From contig NC_079886.1 in assembly GCF_029227915.1 (NCBI RefSeq), forward strand, positions 7,750,001 through 7,814,000: a DNA stretch of 64,000 nucleotides, read 5' to 3'. A program made the translations under genes and the position numbers. Below are positions 62,286 through 64,000 of this stretch, piece after piece. The notes under the pieces are model-generated. The model saw only the letters and a list, made by a program, of their open reading frames with translations, had not been told where the DNA came from and did no database searches. Source of the DNA: Hydractinia symbiolongicarpus. Lineage: Eukaryota > Cnidaria > Hydrozoa > Anthoathecata > Hydractiniidae. Each line of letters begins with the position of its first letter. Position 1 is the stretch's first letter.

Positions 62286-64000
62286 TTTGCAGACCATCAT
62301 CATCATCATCATTCATCATTCTCGGCTTAACGTCCGTTTTCCATGCTAGCATGGGTTGGACGGGGTATATTAATGACCCTCTTCCAATCTGATCTAGACT
62401 GTGTTAGATCTAAACTCAACTTCCTCTCTATCAAGTCTGTCCTTATAACCTCCTGCCAAGTCTTTCTCGGTCTGCCTCTGGGCTTTGCCCCAGGAACTAT
62501 CAAGTCTCTACACTTTCTTACCTAATTATCCTCCTGCATTCTTTCCAAGTGCCCCAGCCAATTCAATCTTCTTATCTGGATAACATCTTTAATTCTACGG
62601 AGACTTAGCCTGCTTCTTAGCTCATCTGAACTCTTTCTGTCTCTAAGACTGGCATTACACATCCACCTAACCATTCTCATATCATTCCTTTCTAAACGGT
62701 CAAGATCTTCCTGCTTCACTGCCCATGTCTCACTACCGTACAACATAACACTTCTTACACAGGCCTCATACAACCTACCTTTTACCTCAATTGACAGGAC
62801 TCTGCTAGTCAATAAAGGAAGTAACTCTCTGAACTTTTTCCAAGCAGAACCTATCCTGCAAGTAACACTTCTTCCAACACCCCCTTCACTGCCCAACATA
62901 TCACCTAAGTAACAGAAGTTCTTAACTATCTCTAACGAGCCACTGTTGTACATCATTAAAGCTGGAAATACTTCATTCTCTATGATCTCACCTTTACAAC
63001 GCTTGCATACAAACTGTATGCCAGCTCTTAACCTTCCACTAATACTACTGCACTTCTTATGTACCCAAGTCTGACAAAAAATTGAGTTACTACCAACCCC
63101 TTTCCTGCAAACTCCACAAGGCCACTTTCCAACTACAAGGTCACACTTGGCTGCAATGGTACTAATCATGACTTTAGACTTTGCTGTGTTTACCTTCAGC
63201 CCTTTCTCTTCTAGTCCTTTCTTTCACTTCTCAAACTTTTCAACTAATTCTTCCATCGACTCTGCTATGAGAACCAAATCATCTGCATACAATAACTCCC
63301 ATGGACAACCTGTTCTGAACTCCATCGACAGCGCTTCTAAGACTAGAATAAACAACAAAGGACTAAGTACAGAACCCTGATGTACACCAACATTTACATT
63401 AAATTCATCACTAAGTGAATCGTTAATCCTGACACGACTTCTAGCATTGCTGTACATAGACTGTACCATCGTAACTAGCCACTCATCCACACCTAATTTT
63501 CTCATAGCCCACCAAATAACTTTACGTGGCACTTTATCAAAAGCTTTCTCTAAATCTACAAAGGCAAAATAGAGATTCTTTCTCTTTTCTAAATACTTTT
63601 CCTGAAGCTGTCTGAGTAAAAATATTGCATCTGTAGTGCCACGCCCTGGAACAAAACCAAATTGCATATTGTCTATATCAATTCTTTCTCTAAGTAACTT
63701 ATCAATCACTCTTTCAATAACTTTCATTACTTGGTCAACTAACTTCAAACCTCTATAGTTACCCCTTTCTAATGCATCACTCTTGCCCTTGAAACAATTC
63801 ACTATTACACTCGACTGCCACTCACTTGGAATAGCACCATCCTTTATAATCTGGTTAGCAAGACTTGTAATAAGCTCAACTCCAATATATCCAGATGCTT
63901 TTACCATCTCTGTAACAATACCTGATACTCCTGCAGCCTTGCCAATCTTCAATTTCCTAATAGCCTCCACTACCCATTCTGTCTTGATCTGCATAGCTGG
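62286..64000 (-). mobile_element. LINE (non-LTR retrotransposon), copy 3, continues past window
   Basis: On the minus strand this codes the same reverse transcriptase as copies 1 and 2, with the intact YRGLKLVDQVMKV, MQFGFVPGRGTTDAIF, LYFAFVDLEKAFDKVP (motif A), VGVHQGSVLSPLLF (motif B) and LYADDLVLIAES (motif C). It is dead: a TGG to TGA change at 63224-63226, a 9-bp loss in the finger (CKH missing before WVHKKC), and a TGG to TAG at 62522-62524. The 3' end keeps CATGCTAGCATGG, an AACGGACGTTAA segment and an ATGATG-type tail at 62286-62320. The 5' part lies outside the window. Confidence 0.93.

Overview
This is AT-rich metazoan nuclear DNA: genes have several short exons joined by GT-AG introns, and the window holds non-LTR, Penelope-like, piggyBac-like and Harbinger-like transposons. 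The content fits a cnidarian, quite possibly a hydrozoan. The reasons are the expanded universal stress protein (USP) family, a family known from cnidarians but missing from vertebrates, the thrombospondin-repeat exons and the transposon types. The species cannot be named from the sequence alone.

Layout. (1) 0.16-5.4 kb, minus strand: four phase-1 symmetric exons, each coding one thrombospondin type-1 repeat, part of a secreted or surface protein gene that continues outside the window. (2) 6.6-9.1 kb: a decayed piggyBac-like transposase present as two nearly identical tandem copies, joined to a 5'-truncated LINE. (3) 9.3-19.7 kb: a graveyard of mobile DNA. It has a GIY-YIG fragment, a (TA)n tract, a Penelope-like reverse transcriptase, a two-gene transposon (THAP-DDE transposase plus convergent SWIM-YqaJ nuclease, ISL2EU-like) and a small MITE-like element. 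(4) 21.9-24.0 kb: a second LINE copy. (5) 25.8-62.0 kb, plus strand: eleven head-to-tail USP genes, the main content of the window. (6) 62.3-64.0 kb: a third LINE copy, lying where the last USP gene should continue.

The USP genes (USP1-USP11, names local to this report) share one four-exon design with intron phases 1, 1 and 0. Exon 1 carries the N-terminal strand with the D-x-S motif, exon 2 the second strand (HxGDxxGLxHxH-like), exon 3 a helix, and exon 4 the nucleotide-binding motif G-x2-G-x9-G-S. Products are about 155-171 residues. All eleven start codons have an AG splice-acceptor-like site a short distance upstream, which suggests spliced-leader addition or a 5'UTR intron. USP1 has a 7.6-kb first intron filled by a Penelope-like element that is itself split by a TA-flanked DNA transposon, and its third donor site looks mutated. 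USP11 is cut by the window edge or the LINE.

Most other sequence is AT-rich intergenic or intronic DNA in which I could support no gene.
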